Assembly (NCBI GenBank): GCA_965226245.1
Contig: CBDDCL010000015.1
Location: 5,890,001 to 5,954,000, forward strand
Length of the DNA: 64,000 bases
Source: CBDCYS01 sp965226245
Lineage (GTDB): Bacteria > Acidobacteriota > Terriglobia > Bryobacterales > UBA6623
Direction: 5' to 3'
Positions 53,588 to 61,616 of this stretch are shown here, piece after piece (position 1 is the stretch's first letter; each line of letters starts with the position of its first letter). The translations under genes and the position numbers were made by a program. The notes beneath the pieces are model-generated. The model was not told the DNA's origin. It saw nothing but the letters and a program-made list of their open reading frames with translations, and did no database searches.

Positions 53588-53793
53588 TTTCAATCGCCAG
53601 GTCTAAACCCACCGCCTTTCAGGCGGTCAGCTTCGAGCGAGGGACCCAAACAGAGCCGCGCCCGCAAGGGTGCGGTTCCAGTCTGGCAGTGGCGGCATTC
53701 CGATGGCGGCCCGACGCACTGACTACCCTCGACCGCACCCTTGCGGGCGCGGCTCTGTTTGGGCCAGGTGACGTTTCAGGCGGTTTTCAACCG
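53587..53793. repeat. R1 palindromic repeat, copy 3, with extended flanks
   Basis: The 109-bp core is 53650-53758, bounded by acagagccgc and gcggctctgt. The left flank tttcaatcgccaggtc and the motif aggcggtcagcttcgagcg match copy 2. The element begins within the stop codon of the three-domain kinase gene and reaches nearly to the flippase start. Confidence 0.85.
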
Positions 53794-53806
53794 CGAACGA
53801 GAATCC

Positions 53807-55507
53807 ATGAGCTCTCCACTCCCGCCAAACTGGGCTGTGACTACGGACGAAACAGCGCCAGGTGACCATTCCCTCGCGGTCACGGCAGGGGATGGCGGCG
53901 CTCGGGCTGACCGTGACCTAAGAAGCGCTGAGTCGTCACATGACTTTTCCCGTTTGGCGCGTCAGGCAACCGTTTCGCTGGGAGGGAACTTCGCTGCGCG
54001 TGTTCTCAACTTTCTGACCTACGCGGTTCTGGCGCGTCTGCTCGGTCCGGCGTCGCTGGGTCTTTATGCCATTGGCATCGCTCTGCTCCAAATGTTCGAA
54101 GGGGTCGCCCGGCTTGGGATGTCCAACGGCGTGATCCGCCTGGGGACAAGATATCGCCGCACTGCCCCGACCGCTTTGAAACAGGTCCTCACCGTGGCGC
54201 TGACACTGACCGGGGGCTGCGGTTTACTGGTGGCAGGCGGTCTCTGGGTTCTCGCCCCGTGGATTGCGTCGGAAATCTTCGGGAATGGATCGCTGGCGGT
54301 GGTCATCCGGTGGTTCGCCGCCGCCGTACCGCTTGTCGCCATGCTCCGTGTCGTGGCGGCCGCGACTCGCGTCACTCTTCGCACGCAGTATTCGGTTTGG
54401 GCCGGCGAAATCGTTCCCGGAGCCGCGAATCTGTTGTTGCTGGGCGTTTTCTGGCTGGCTGGAGAGGCGCTTCTTGGCGCGATCGCGGCGCGGGTTCTGT
54501 CTTTTGGCGTGGCGTTGGCTATCGCTGTGCTTTTGCTGGTGCGCCTATTTCCCGGCTCGCTTTCAGTTCGTCAATACAATCGGCGAACGGCCCGGCAACT
54601 GCTGTCGTTTTCGGTCCCAACCGCGGCGGCGTCGATTCTCAGCGGCCTTCTTCTTTCGATGGACCGCCTGTTGATCGGCGTTTTTTGCGCGCCGGCCGAG
54701 GTGGGCGTCTACCAGGTTGCCGCGCAGACAGCGCTTGTTCTCGGATCGCTGCTTGCGGCCGTCAACGCGATCTTTGTTCCGATGGCCGCCGATCTGCACC
54801 ATCTCGGGGAGCATCAGAGACTGGAGAGCCTCTTCCGAATCAGCACGAGATGGGGGTTGCATGCCGCCACTCCCCTGTTCTTGGTCATGGTTATTTTCGC
54901 GCCGGAGGTCTTAAGCACCCTTTACGGCGCCGAGTACCGAACGGCCGCTGTCTCGCTGATGATCTTGAGTTGCGGCCAATTCGTGAACATCGCAAGCGGA
55001 GCTGTTGGCTCGGTCCTGACGATGTCGGGTCACCCGAAACGATGGCTCGCTATCACGGTTGCCGCCGTGGCCGCCAACCTTGGGCTGAATCTGATTCTGA
55101 TCCCGCGAGCCGGGATTGCCGGGGCGGCCCTGGCGACTGCGCTGGCGAATCTGCTGTTGTTTTCCGCGGCCCTGTGGCAAGTCCGCACGAAGGTCGGCAT
55201 TTGGCCCTACGACCGCCGCTACCGCAAGGGCGCGGCGGCGGCCCTGGTGACCGCGGCCGTTGTCGGGCTCGTGGCGCTCAGCGGCTGGACAGGCTTCGCG
55301 CTGCTGGCCGCGGCCAGCGCCGTTTCCTGCATCGCATTCGCTGCATCGCTGGCTGCTTTCGGCCTCGACTCGGAACAACGGCGGCTGGTCACTTGGATCA
55401 CTCACTTGGTTTTCCCGCCACGTGGCGCACGCATTCTTGCGTGCCGTGCCGCCATTCCTGGCGACACCGCCTCGAGACCCTGCGTTGAGCACAGCGAGCA
55501 AGCGTAA
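53807..55507 (+). CDS. Wzx-like polysaccharide flippase
   Basis: A 566-residue membrane protein of the MVF/Wzx superfamily with about 14 hydrophobic segments. The N-terminus holds FAARVLNFLTYAVLARLLGP and ASLGLYAIGIALLQMFEGVA, the classic opening of Polysacc_synt proteins; later segments include LLSFSVPTAAASILSGLLLS and VAANLGLNLILIPRAGIAGA. It moves the lipid-linked repeat unit to the periplasmic face. The ATG at 53807 follows the R1 repeat. The last 25 or so residues (RGARILACRAAIPGDTASRP) are translated from repeat R2 copy 2, so the native stop has been replaced. Confidence 0.88.
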   Translation: MSSPLPPNWAVTTDETAPGDHSLAVTAGDGGARADRDLRSAESSHDFSRLARQATVSLGGNFAARVLNFLTYAVLARLLGPASLGLYAIGIALLQMFEGVARLGMSNGVIRLGTRYRRTAPTALKQVLTVALTLTGGCGLLVAGGLWVLAPWIASEIFGNGSLAVVIRWFAAAVPLVAMLRVVAAATRVTLRTQYSVWAGEIVPGAANLLLLGVFWLAGEALLGAIAARVLSFGVALAIAVLLLVRLFPGSLSVRQYNRRTARQLLSFSVPTAAASILSGLLLSMDRLLIGVFCAPAEVGVYQVAAQTALVLGSLLAAVNAIFVPMAADLHHLGEHQRLESLFRISTRWGLHAATPLFLVMVIFAPEVLSTLYGAEYRTAAVSLMILSCGQFVNIASGAVGSVLTMSGHPKRWLAITVAAVAANLGLNLILIPRAGIAGAALATALANLLLFSAALWQVRTKVGIWPYDRRYRKGAAAALVTAAVVGLVALSGWTGFALLAAASAVSCIAFAASLAAFGLDSEQRRLVTWITHLVFPPRGARILACRAAIPGDTASRPCVEHSEQA

Positions 55508-55520
55508 CGAAGTATTGGCG
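55419..55520 (+). repeat. R2 double stem-loop repeat, copy 2
   Basis: The hairpins GCACGCA-TTCT-TGCGTGC and a second GCCGCCA/TGGCGAC stem (one mismatch) occur here. About 100 bp match the reverse complement of 7091-7191. The repeat overlaps the 3' end of the flippase gene and the start region of the next methyltransferase. Confidence 0.8.
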
Positions 55521-56255
55521 GGGACACTCACCCCGACCTGGGACCAGCTAGCGCGTGACTGCGAGCTGCTGCCCGCTGAGTTGCGCCTTTGGAGCCGGCG
55601 CTATCTGAAGAATCATCAACAGCGTTATGAAAGCGACTTGCGGCTGCTCCGGCGGTTCTACCAGGGCGGCGAAATGCTCGAGATTGGCGCCGCGCCGTGC
55701 CAGCTCACCGTGGTGCTTCAAAAACTGGGCTACCCGGTCCAGGCCGTTGATCTCAATCCGGACCGCTTTCTGCCCATCATCCGCAAGTACGCTTTGCCTG
55801 TTATCCAGTGCGACATCGAGCGAGAGCCTCTGCCTTTCGAGCGGGCGCGTTTCAGTTTCATCTTGTTTAACGAGGTGTTCGAACACCTTCGCATGGACCC
55901 CATCGCCACGCTGGCCGAGGTTCACCGGGTGCTGCGGCCGGGCGGCTGGCTGGTTCTGAGCACGCCTAATCTCTACTCGCTCAAGAATATCGCGTCGTTT
56001 CTTCGCGGGCACGGTTTCGACGACCCCTATCAGGAGTTTCAAAAGCTCCACAGCCTGGGGCACATGGGACATGTGAGAGTCTACACGGCCTGCCAAGTCC
56101 AAAGATTCTTGGCCGAAGCCGGATTTCAAAGCATCGAGGTTCTTTACCGCTTCCACAAGAGTCGGCGGCGGGTTCTGGGTCCCGCGATGAACCTGGCCCA
56201 TCAAATATTTCTCAAGTGCCGACCCTATCAAGTGCACATCAGTACGGCCTGCTGA
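55515..56255 (+). CDS. Class I SAM-dependent methyltransferase (EPS locus)
   Basis: A methyltransferase of about 246 residues. Motif I is EMLEIGAAPCQLTVVL, followed by VDLNPDRF, LILFNEVFEHLRMDP-type motif IV (read as FILFNEVFEHLRM) and VHRVLRPGGWLVLSTPN, all Methyltransf_11/23-like. The GxGxG is altered to GAAPC, seen in some sugar methyltransferases. No ATG is available near the N-terminus; the TTG at 55515 is used, and another TTG (55485) lies within repeat R2. It probably methylates a polymer sugar. A sulfotransferase gene follows. Confidence 0.82.
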   Translation: MAGTLTPTWDQLARDCELLPAELRLWSRRYLKNHQQRYESDLRLLRRFYQGGEMLEIGAAPCQLTVVLQKLGYPVQAVDLNPDRFLPIIRKYALPVIQCDIEREPLPFERARFSFILFNEVFEHLRMDPIATLAEVHRVLRPGGWLVLSTPNLYSLKNIASFLRGHGFDDPYQEFQKLHSLGHMGHVRVYTACQVQRFLAEAGFQSIEVLYRFHKSRRRVLGPAMNLAHQIFLKCRPYQVHISTAC

Positions 56256-56348
56256 GACGTGGCAGAAAATTCGGGAGCCAGATTTAGAGCCCCGACCACG
56301 AGAGAGGGGTCTGCCGCTTCGACCCTCGGCATCCGACGTGAGCAGCAC

Positions 56349-57320
56349 ATGACAAACCAATTGAAAGTTCTCTACATCGCCGGCTGGGGACGCAGCGGCA
56401 GCACGATTCTCCAGAACATGCTCGGCGAGATCGAAGGCTTTCAGCCGTTGGGTGAACTCTACTCGATTGGCCGCCGCTACCTGGACAAGCACCGCTGCGG
56501 TTGTGGAGAGCCCCTGGACTTGTGTCGTCATTGGAAGACGATTCTCGATCATGCATTTGGAAGATTCGACCGGCCGGCGGCTCGTCAGCTTCACCGCAAA
56601 TTGCAAACTATCCGAACACGCCACCTCCCAGTGCTGTTAACATCGCCCGGTCGTCAGCGGGTGTTGAAGAAAACCGCCGAATCCCGTTCAGCCATCGAGA
56701 GCCTTTACGATGCGGCGCGGCAGCAGACGGGATGCAAAGTGTTGATCGACTCTTCAAAAGATCCGCTATTCGGCTTTCTACTGACCGCTGTGGAATCGAT
56801 CGACGCGTACTTCGTCCACCTGGTGCGGGACCCGCGGGGCGTGGCCTTCTCGGGTCAGCGGTCGAGACGCTTGCACGGGCGGCGCGACCGCGTCCAGCAG
56901 TCTCGGTCTCATCCAGCCAAGACTTCCATCATGTGGAACCTTTGGAACTTCGCTGCCAGCAGTCTGCTGGGCAAAGATCCAACGCGTTATATGTGCCTTC
57001 GCTACGAGGATCTTATTGAGTGTCCCGGGGAATCCTTGCAACTGATTCTTTCACTTGTTGGGGAGCCCAGGGATTCTCTGCCCTTGGTTTCCGCGCGGAC
57101 GGTGCGTCTGGGCCCCAGTCATACCATTGGAGGCAATCCGGCGCGCTACCGAACGGGCATGGTCAGGCTGCGGCACGACAACGAGTGGCAAGACGCAATG
57201 ACACTGTCGCATAAGAGCCTCGTCACGGCTCTGACCTGGCCTCTGTTCGGCCGCTACGGTTATCGAATAAAGGGCGCCAGCGGCTACCTAGGGTTCCGCT
57301 TCGCTCCACCCCCGGGCTAA
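56349..57320 (+). CDS. Sulfotransferase
   Basis: A 323-residue PAPS-dependent sulfotransferase-fold protein. The 5'-phosphosulfate loop is IAGWGRSGSTIL near residue 8 and the 3'-phosphate-binding block is YFVHLVRDPRGVAFS. A cysteine pair occurs in HRCGCGEPLDLCRHW, and MCLRYEDLIECP is the conserved acceptor-region strand. It would sulfate a sugar of the polymer or a lipid-linked intermediate. ATG 56349 is chosen because it starts the P-loop strand; a longer frame back to 56259 has no domain. The final residues (GFRFAPPPG) and the stop codon come from repeat R3 copy 3. Confidence 0.88.
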   Translation: MTNQLKVLYIAGWGRSGSTILQNMLGEIEGFQPLGELYSIGRRYLDKHRCGCGEPLDLCRHWKTILDHAFGRFDRPAARQLHRKLQTIRTRHLPVLLTSPGRQRVLKKTAESRSAIESLYDAARQQTGCKVLIDSSKDPLFGFLLTAVESIDAYFVHLVRDPRGVAFSGQRSRRLHGRRDRVQQSRSHPAKTSIMWNLWNFAASSLLGKDPTRYMCLRYEDLIECPGESLQLILSLVGEPRDSLPLVSARTVRLGPSHTIGGNPARYRTGMVRLRHDNEWQDAMTLSHKSLVTALTWPLFGRYGYRIKGASGYLGFRFAPPPG

Positions 57321-57373
57321 TTTCTAGCCTAGCGCCGCTTCCCAAGCTAAACGGCTCCAAATTAACAGTAGTC
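57288..57373 (-). repeat. R3 element, copy 3 (partial)
   Basis: agggttccgcttcgctccac followed by cc-gggcta, gcgccgcttc, aacggctc and acagta matches the right half of R3 copy 2 (42030-42135). It supplies the stop codon of the sulfotransferase. Confidence 0.65.
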
Positions 57374-57604
57374 CCTTCATGCACTAAGCTCTTGAGCCCT
57401 TTCGCCTTGTTGAACCGAGTGCTGTTTTCGCGACGGTGAGGGAGCAGTCAAGGGCAGGCCCGTAGGGCGTGGCTGTGCGGACCCTTGACGGGTCCCTCGA
57501 CGTCGCAATCATCGGCTTTCAAGGCGAAGGGCCGGACGCCAACCCCTCTCCAAAGGGGACACTTCTATTGCCTCCGTTAGGGGACATTTTCATTGCCCTT
57601 CAAC
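57374..57604. other. Spacer before the next glycosyltransferase
   Basis: No gene is seen; the stretch includes gtagggcgtggctgtgcgga and a short direct repeat around ggggacattt/ggggacactt (57555-57595). Confidence 0.35.
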
Positions 57605-58918
57605 ATGTTGAAACGAGTGTACTCAATGGAATCACGTCAAGTGAAAAAGCCCCTCCGCGGTGAGCCGCATGGGAAGGGCCCTAGATCTAGATCGAACGGC
57701 AACGGGGGGGCGGTTCCGAAAGCAGACTCCGACCTCCGCATCGCCTGGGTGACGCCCTCCTTGGCGCGCGGCTACTTCATGCAGCCTCTGTTCCGTGAGT
57801 TTACGAGGCGCTTTCCCGGGACCGTCGTCTTCACCGGTTGTTGGCCTGGCTTCGTCGCTGGGTGCCGAGACACGTTCCGGGTCCGCGAGTTGAATGGTGT
57901 TGGCTTTCGCTCGAGCAGCAAACCCTCGGCGGGAAACCCCCGCGGCGTCGTCACGGCTTCTCCCCGCGTTTTGGTGGAGCTGTGGAAGTTTCGCCCCCAT
58001 CTGGTCTTCGTTCGCGGGTTTGATCTATGTACGATCTATGCCATCTTGCTCAAAGTTTGGACCCGTTGTTCGCTAGTCTTGCTTTGGGGCGGCGTGGGAC
58101 CCCATGTGACCTTCCCCGGCAGCCCAGCGCGGCTGGCGTTGCGGCGTGTGACGGCACGCTGGTTCGACTACGCCGTGAGTCACACAAAAGAGGGAGCTGA
58201 CTACCTGCGGGAAGTCGTTGAGATCCCTTCGCGAAAGCTCACGCAATACCCCTACCAGCCCGCCGACCCGTCGACCCTGAGCTACGAGAGCCGACGCAAT
58301 GGAGAATTCGACCCATTGCCGCGGCCGGTGTTCCTCTACGTCGGCAGGCTGATTCGAGCAAAAGGCCTCTACACGCTCATCGAGGCCTGCGCACTCCTCG
58401 AGAGGAACAAGGTCGGTCACTTCTCGATCGCAATTGTAGGCCGCGGTCCGGAAGAAGCACGCCTTCGCGAGGCGGCCCGAATACTCGAGGTCGGCGACCG
58501 GATCAGTTGGGTCGGCGCCGTCGATTACTCTCAACTGGGCGCCTGCTACCAAGCCAGCGACGTCTTTGTGTTTCCCAGCCTCGAGGACATCATCGGGATG
58601 GTCGTGCCCGAGGCGATGGTCTTTGGCAAGCCTGTCCTCTGCTCTGATCAAGCCGGAGCCAAAGAGATGGTCTGCCACGGCAGGAATGGATTTGTTTTCG
58701 ATCCGAACGACGCTCAGCAACTCGCAAGCCACATGGCGCTCTTTGTCAAGCAGCCGCATCTGATTAGCCAGTTTGGTTCGGAGTCGAAAAAAATCATTTC
58801 CCCTTTTACGCCGGAAGCATCGGCGCAACGTCTCGGGTCAGTCGTCCATCAAGTTCTGGGCGTGAACAAGTTTCTGGGTACGAACAAGGACGTGATGTCT
58901 CGCGGGGCGGCCGGATGA
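57605..58918 (+). CDS. Family 1 (GT4-like) glycosyltransferase
   Basis: A protein of about 437 residues with a GT-B fold. After a basic, low-complexity N-terminal extension (about 40 residues) the acceptor domain begins LRIAWVTPSLARGYFMQPLF. The donor domain begins PVFLYVGRLIRAKGLYTLIEA and contains FVFPSLEDIIGMVVPEAMVF with the ExxxxxxxE donor-binding motif (E in SLEDI and VVPEA). It adds one sugar to the lipid-linked repeat unit on the cytoplasmic side. An ATG seven codons later is also possible. Its TGA overlaps the ATG of the next glycosyltransferase. Confidence 0.88.
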   Translation: MLKRVYSMESRQVKKPLRGEPHGKGPRSRSNGNGGAVPKADSDLRIAWVTPSLARGYFMQPLFREFTRRFPGTVVFTGCWPGFVAGCRDTFRVRELNGVGFRSSSKPSAGNPRGVVTASPRVLVELWKFRPHLVFVRGFDLCTIYAILLKVWTRCSLVLLWGGVGPHVTFPGSPARLALRRVTARWFDYAVSHTKEGADYLREVVEIPSRKLTQYPYQPADPSTLSYESRRNGEFDPLPRPVFLYVGRLIRAKGLYTLIEACALLERNKVGHFSIAIVGRGPEEARLREAARILEVGDRISWVGAVDYSQLGACYQASDVFVFPSLEDIIGMVVPEAMVFGKPVLCSDQAGAKEMVCHGRNGFVFDPNDAQQLASHMALFVKQPHLISQFGSESKKIISPFTPEASAQRLGSVVHQVLGVNKFLGTNKDVMSRGAAG

Positions 58919-60156
58919 AGCTGCTCATCTCCGCCTATGCTTGCGAGCCGGGGCTCGGTTCCGAGCCTGGCGCCGGGTGGAACTGCGTTCGTCAGGCGGC
59001 CCGCTTCCACGAGGTCTGGGTGCTCACCCGAAAGAACAACCGCGAACCGATTGAAAACGCGCTCCAAACCGTTCCGCTCGAGAACGTTCACTTCGCCTAT
59101 TTCGACTTGCCGCGCTGGGCGCGCTTTTGGAAACGAGGGAACCGCGGACTTCACCTCTACTACTACCTATGGCAAATCGGCGCCTATCTAGTGGCCCGCA
59201 AGCTGCATCGCCGCGTTTCTTTCGATCTGACCCATCACGTAACCTTCGTGAACTATTGGTTGCCGAGCTTGCTGCCGCTGCTGCCCGTGCCTTTTCTCTG
59301 GGGGCCGGTTGGAGGCGGTGAATCCGCGCCTGACGCTTTTGAGGAGTTCTGGAGTCCCAGGTGCCGGCTTTATGAGGCCTTGCGTGACGCCGCCAGAAGC
59401 CGCAGTTGCATGGACCCCTTCGTCGTCCTGTCCGCCCATCGCGCCGCCCTCGCTTTGGCGACGACCGAGGACACCGGACGGAAGCTGCGAAGTCTGGGCT
59501 GCAACCGTGTTCTGGTTGTACCCGCGGTGGCGCTCACCAAGACAGACATCTCCAGATTGGCCGCGTTGCCGGCCGCGCCGGAGGGTGTTTTTCGTCTGCT
59601 GAGTGTCGGGCGGCTGTTGCACTGGAAAGGTTTTGCCCTTGGGATTCGTGCCTTTAGAGAGTTTCAGCAGTCCTTTCCCGCCAGTGAGTACTGGATCGTG
59701 GGCGACGGGCCGGAGCGTCGAAGCCTGGCGCAACTGGCCGGGCAGCTCGGCTTGCGATCCCAGGTCAAGTTTTTGGGGCCGCTGCCGAGGGCCGAAGTGC
59801 CCGGCAAGCTGGCGCAATGTCATGTGCTTGCGCACCCCAGCCTTCATGACTCCGGAGGCTGGGTCTGCCTCGAGGCGATGGCGGCCGGCCGGCCGGTGGT
59901 GTGTTTGGATCTCGGGGGGCCGGCTCTTCAGGTCGTCCCGAGAACGGGTATCAAGGTAGCGGCCATCGAACCCCGGCAGACCGTGCGCGATCTAAGTTTC
60001 GCTTTCGCGCGGCTGGCTCGCAATCCGTCATTGTGCTCTCGGCTCGGAAAAGCCGGACAGCAGCGCGTGAAGCAACATTTCTGTTGGGAGACCAAGGGTG
60101 AGTTCTACCGGGAAATCTCCGAAGCTATCCTGCAGCGGAGGCGCCAAAGGGCATGA
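58915..60156 (+). CDS. Family 1 (GT4-like) glycosyltransferase
   Basis: A 413-residue GT-B enzyme. It opens MKLLISAYACEPGLGSEPGAG, a start common in a GT4 subgroup of EPS loci (YACEPGxGSEPGxGW). The donor domain has FRLLSVGRLLHWKGFALGIR and LAHPSLHDSGGWVCLEAMAAG, with the acidic EX7E-like residues in SLHDSGGWVCLEA. It is coupled to the genes on either side by ATGA overlaps. Donor and acceptor sugars are unknown. Confidence 0.9.
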   Translation: MKLLISAYACEPGLGSEPGAGWNCVRQAARFHEVWVLTRKNNREPIENALQTVPLENVHFAYFDLPRWARFWKRGNRGLHLYYYLWQIGAYLVARKLHRRVSFDLTHHVTFVNYWLPSLLPLLPVPFLWGPVGGGESAPDAFEEFWSPRCRLYEALRDAARSRSCMDPFVVLSAHRAALALATTEDTGRKLRSLGCNRVLVVPAVALTKTDISRLAALPAAPEGVFRLLSVGRLLHWKGFALGIRAFREFQQSFPASEYWIVGDGPERRSLAQLAGQLGLRSQVKFLGPLPRAEVPGKLAQCHVLAHPSLHDSGGWVCLEAMAAGRPVVCLDLGGPALQVVPRTGIKVAAIEPRQTVRDLSFAFARLARNPSLCSRLGKAGQQRVKQHFCWETKGEFYREISEAILQRRRQRA

Positions 60157-61616
60157 CGCACCGGTATGCCCGGGAACTGCCCTTACTGATGGCCTTGGGC
60201 TCGGCACAAGGGCTGCTGGCGTTGTGCGTCTCGCTGTACCTGCCCATGGACCGCACGGTCTGGATACTGCTCGCCGTCACACCCTGTCTATTCATTGCTC
60301 CATTGTGCCTGGAACAAGCGTTTTCAAAAGTGCGGCGGCTGCTAGCCGGGCTGCACGGGAGCCACGCACTCTGGCTGCTGCTGTTCCTGAGCGGGCTGGT
60401 GTTTCGCAGCCGCGGGGTCGACTCGATTCAGCAGCAGCCGCTCGACGCCTGGGCCATCTACCGCGTCGCCCTTGTCGGAGTCAGTTTTCTGCTGGTCGCC
60501 GCGTGGCTGTTTCGCGCGGACGCCGCTCCCCGTTTCGTGTTCCGGGGCATTGTCGCCCCTCTGGCCGCTTACGCCCTGGTTTGCGTGATATCTTCACTTT
60601 GGTCGGTCCAGCCTGCCTGGACATTCTATAAATCCGCCGAGTACCTTACACAGGTTTCGGTCCTTGCTTTGTTGCTATGGACGGCCACCACCACCGAGAG
60701 CTATAAGGTCCTGCTCGATTTTACCTGGACACTCTACGCGGCTTTGCTCGGCTCGGTTTGGGCCGGAGTGCTGATCTGGCCGCACCTGGCGATCCGCCGC
60801 GAGGCCGGAGTCGGCGTCATTGGTTTTGCTCTCAACGGGGTATTTCCGGTTGTGGGCTGGAACACCATTGGCGAGATATCCGCGGTGGTGTCGATCGTTT
60901 GCCTCACCAGGCTCTTTTTCCGGTCCAAGGGCCGAGCACGCGGGGCGATCTACTGTGTTGGAGCAGCCGCGGGATTGCTGACCTTGATTCTGTCATCGTC
61001 GAGAAGCTCAATTGCCGGTCTGCTGCTCGGTTGCGCGGCCGTCCTATTCGCCGCGCGGCGGACGAGGTTGCTGCTGGCGCTGACAACATTAGCACTCGTG
61101 ATCGGTTGGCAAACGAGCGCGGGTGACCTGGCAAAGCGCTACTTCATGCGCGGGCAAGATAATCAAGCCTTCTACTCGTTAAGTGGCAGGGTGCCGCTCT
61201 GGGAACATGGTCTCGAACAGCTTTCGGACCGGCCACTGACCGGGTTTGGGGCCTACGCGGGGGGGCGCTTCGTTGCACTCGCCGGGTTCAACGCCGGCAC
61301 GCGCGCGGGCGCTTCGAGTGTTCTCAATACCTATCTGGAAGTTCTTCTCGGCACGTCGTTGTGGGGACTTGTCCCGCTTTTGGCGGCCTGTCTGTGGACC
61401 TGGCGGGTGTTGCTTCGCGCGGCCCGACTCGGAGCGACAGGGCCGCTCGAGCGCCTGCTCTGCTTGGAAGCGATCGGTGTGTTGGGAGTTCTCACCGCGC
61501 GCTCCTGGTTCACGGTGAAATTCGTTTGGCATCCGGCGTTGCTATTCCTTGCGGTCGTTGGCTGCGCCGAGATGCTTCGACGGAGCCGCGCGCGCCAGCA
61601 AGCGGTCCAGCGATGA
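60153..61616 (+). CDS. Wzy-like O-antigen polymerase/ligase family protein
   Basis: A 487-residue integral membrane protein with about 12 hydrophobic segments and the Wzy_C/O-antigen ligase region: LTLILSSSRSSIAGLLLGCA (the conserved SxSR stretch), a periplasmic loop with SLSGRVPLWEHGLEQLSDRP and LTGFGAYAGGRF, then AGASSVLNTYLEVLLGTSLW with the conserved His position replaced by Asn (typically HN.YL). It would join repeat units on undecaprenyl diphosphate. Both flanking genes overlap it by ATGA, so it is part of the coupled run. Confidence 0.87.
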   Translation: MTHRYARELPLLMALGSAQGLLALCVSLYLPMDRTVWILLAVTPCLFIAPLCLEQAFSKVRRLLAGLHGSHALWLLLFLSGLVFRSRGVDSIQQQPLDAWAIYRVALVGVSFLLVAAWLFRADAAPRFVFRGIVAPLAAYALVCVISSLWSVQPAWTFYKSAEYLTQVSVLALLLWTATTTESYKVLLDFTWTLYAALLGSVWAGVLIWPHLAIRREAGVGVIGFALNGVFPVVGWNTIGEISAVVSIVCLTRLFFRSKGRARGAIYCVGAAAGLLTLILSSSRSSIAGLLLGCAAVLFAARRTRLLLALTTLALVIGWQTSAGDLAKRYFMRGQDNQAFYSLSGRVPLWEHGLEQLSDRPLTGFGAYAGGRFVALAGFNAGTRAGASSVLNTYLEVLLGTSLWGLVPLLAACLWTWRVLLRAARLGATGPLERLLCLEAIGVLGVLTARSWFTVKFVWHPALLFLAVVGCAEMLRRSRARQQAVQR

